From positions 58,568,065 through 58,632,064 of the forward strand of contig NC_134952.1 of assembly GCF_965638725.1 (NCBI RefSeq): a stretch of 64,000 nt of DNA. The letters are read 5' to 3'. The notes beneath the pieces are model-generated. The model had not been told where the DNA came from. It saw only the letters and a program-made list of their open reading frames with translations, and searched no databases. This DNA is from Aptenodytes patagonicus. Lineage: Eukaryota > Chordata > Aves > Sphenisciformes > Spheniscidae. The position numbers were made by a program, and so were the translations under genes. Each line of letters begins with the position of its first letter. The first letter of the stretch is position 1. Shown in pieces: positions 63,499 through 64,000 of the stretch.

Positions 63499-64000
63499 CT
63501 AAGCAGATCATGAGAGAGAGAGAGAGAGAGAGAGAATGGTAAAATGGAAAGCAATTCATTCTGTACCCAACCAGTTAGAAAGCTCCATTTGGGAGCATGT
63601 GCTTGTGGTTTGAGAAGTATTAAAAGTACGATGGCCTCACTCTAAATCTCAAGGGTCATGTTCTAAAAGCAGTTTATTAAGGTTTTAAATAACGTTGTGA
63701 AGTATGCAAGAAAAAAATTGAATGTAGAAGAGAAAGTCATAAATTTATAAGGAGACTGTCATGGTCAAACATAAATACTAAAAAGAACTTAAGTGAGAAG
63801 CTCTTGCACTTTATAGTACAAGTTCAACGGACGTACAAATGCTGGCGTAAGTTCTTCAGACAACAGGGGCTTTGACAGCAACAGGGGAAATGTTTTGTCT
63901 TCTTCTCACCCCCTGTTTATTGCTCTCCTATTGCATACATCCCTTCTCTCCATCACCTCTTAGCATACAAATGCTTTTTAGTAAGGACAAGTTCTGCATA
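63499..64000 (-). other. PPA2: PPA2 intron, continuing past the window
   Basis: The 3' end of the next PPA2 intron, including the (GA)12/(TC)12 microsatellite at 63512-63535. No exon is seen before the window ends. Confidence 0.85.
63512..63535. repeat. (GA)12 microsatellite
   Basis: Twelve perfect GA units on +, (TC)12 on the PPA2 sense strand, ending about 11 nt before the splice acceptor AG (63500-63499). It serves as the polypyrimidine tract of that intron. Confidence 0.97.

Larger units (their letters stand above)
41000..64000 (-). other. PPA2: PPA2 gene, 3' portion (mitochondrial inorganic pyrophosphatase)
   Basis: The minus strand carries eight consecutive coding exons whose splice phases fit exactly and which together encode about 228 C-terminal residues of a family I soluble inorganic pyrophosphatase. 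This enzyme hydrolyses pyrophosphate to two phosphates using Mg2+; PPA2 is the mitochondrial matrix form. I chose PPA2 over the cytosolic paralogue PPA1 for two reasons. The gene sits next to TET2 in convergent orientation, and the C-terminal tail (IKCTN, SPFCC, EEDARSIVQS, SWHFFPK) fits the PPA2-type ending rather than the PPA1 ending. The first exons, with the targeting peptide and the Lys/Glu residues of the first active-site strand, lie beyond 64000. One intron is GC-AG. Confidence 0.94.

Noticed and set aside
1..64000. CRISPR arrays, operons, phage or bacterial mobile systems
   Set aside because: The window is vertebrate nuclear DNA with spliced genes and LINEs; no regular spaced repeats or bacterial gene organisation are present.

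Overview
This window is vertebrate nuclear DNA, almost certainly from a bird. Introns and intergenic stretches are long and AT-rich. The interspersed repeats are CR1 LINEs ending in the ATTCTATG-type 3' repeat, plus one fragment that reads like an avian ERV LTR start. Two conserved protein-coding genes face each other tail to tail. On the left (+) is the last exon and long 3'UTR of TET2, the 5-methylcytosine dioxygenase. On the right (-) are the last eight coding exons of PPA2, the mitochondrial inorganic pyrophosphatase. As I recall it, human 4q24 has the same convergent TET2/PPA2 order, which supports both calls.

Layout. 1-342: last TET2 intron. 343-1754: TET2 terminal coding exon. 1755 to about 5095: TET2 3'UTR, ending just after an AATAAA at 5064. 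About 5096-41000: roughly 36 kb of intergenic DNA with no gene I can recognise. It holds four CR1 copies, all on +, at about 5849-6084, 11575-12298, 14750-15985 and 18540-20830, plus homopolymer tracts and a few unexplained islands. About 41000-64000: the 3' part of PPA2 on the minus strand. Its coding exons, in gene order, are 63379-63498, 60926-61012, 59491-59617, 51692-51819, 49789-49874, 48221-48290, 42234-42273 and 41154-41182. The N-terminal exons, mitochondrial targeting sequence and promoter lie beyond the right edge. A fifth CR1 copy (-), missing its 3' end and joined to an LTR fragment, sits in a PPA2 intron at about 43206-44480.

The two genes are not known to work together. TET2 oxidises 5-methylcytosine in the nucleus; PPA2 hydrolyses pyrophosphate in the mitochondrial matrix. 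I found no undescribed biological system. The observations most worth checking are a GC-AG intron in PPA2, a (TC)12 microsatellite serving as a PPA2 splice-acceptor polypyrimidine tract, and two very small 3' PPA2 coding exons. Also notable are a dense set of miR-29, miR-26, miR-101, miR-22 and miR-125 seed matches in the TET2 3'UTR, a CR1 copy whose 2.2 kb of ORF2 is broken by only two lesions, and the CR1/LTR chimera. All calls are by eye; no database search was run.
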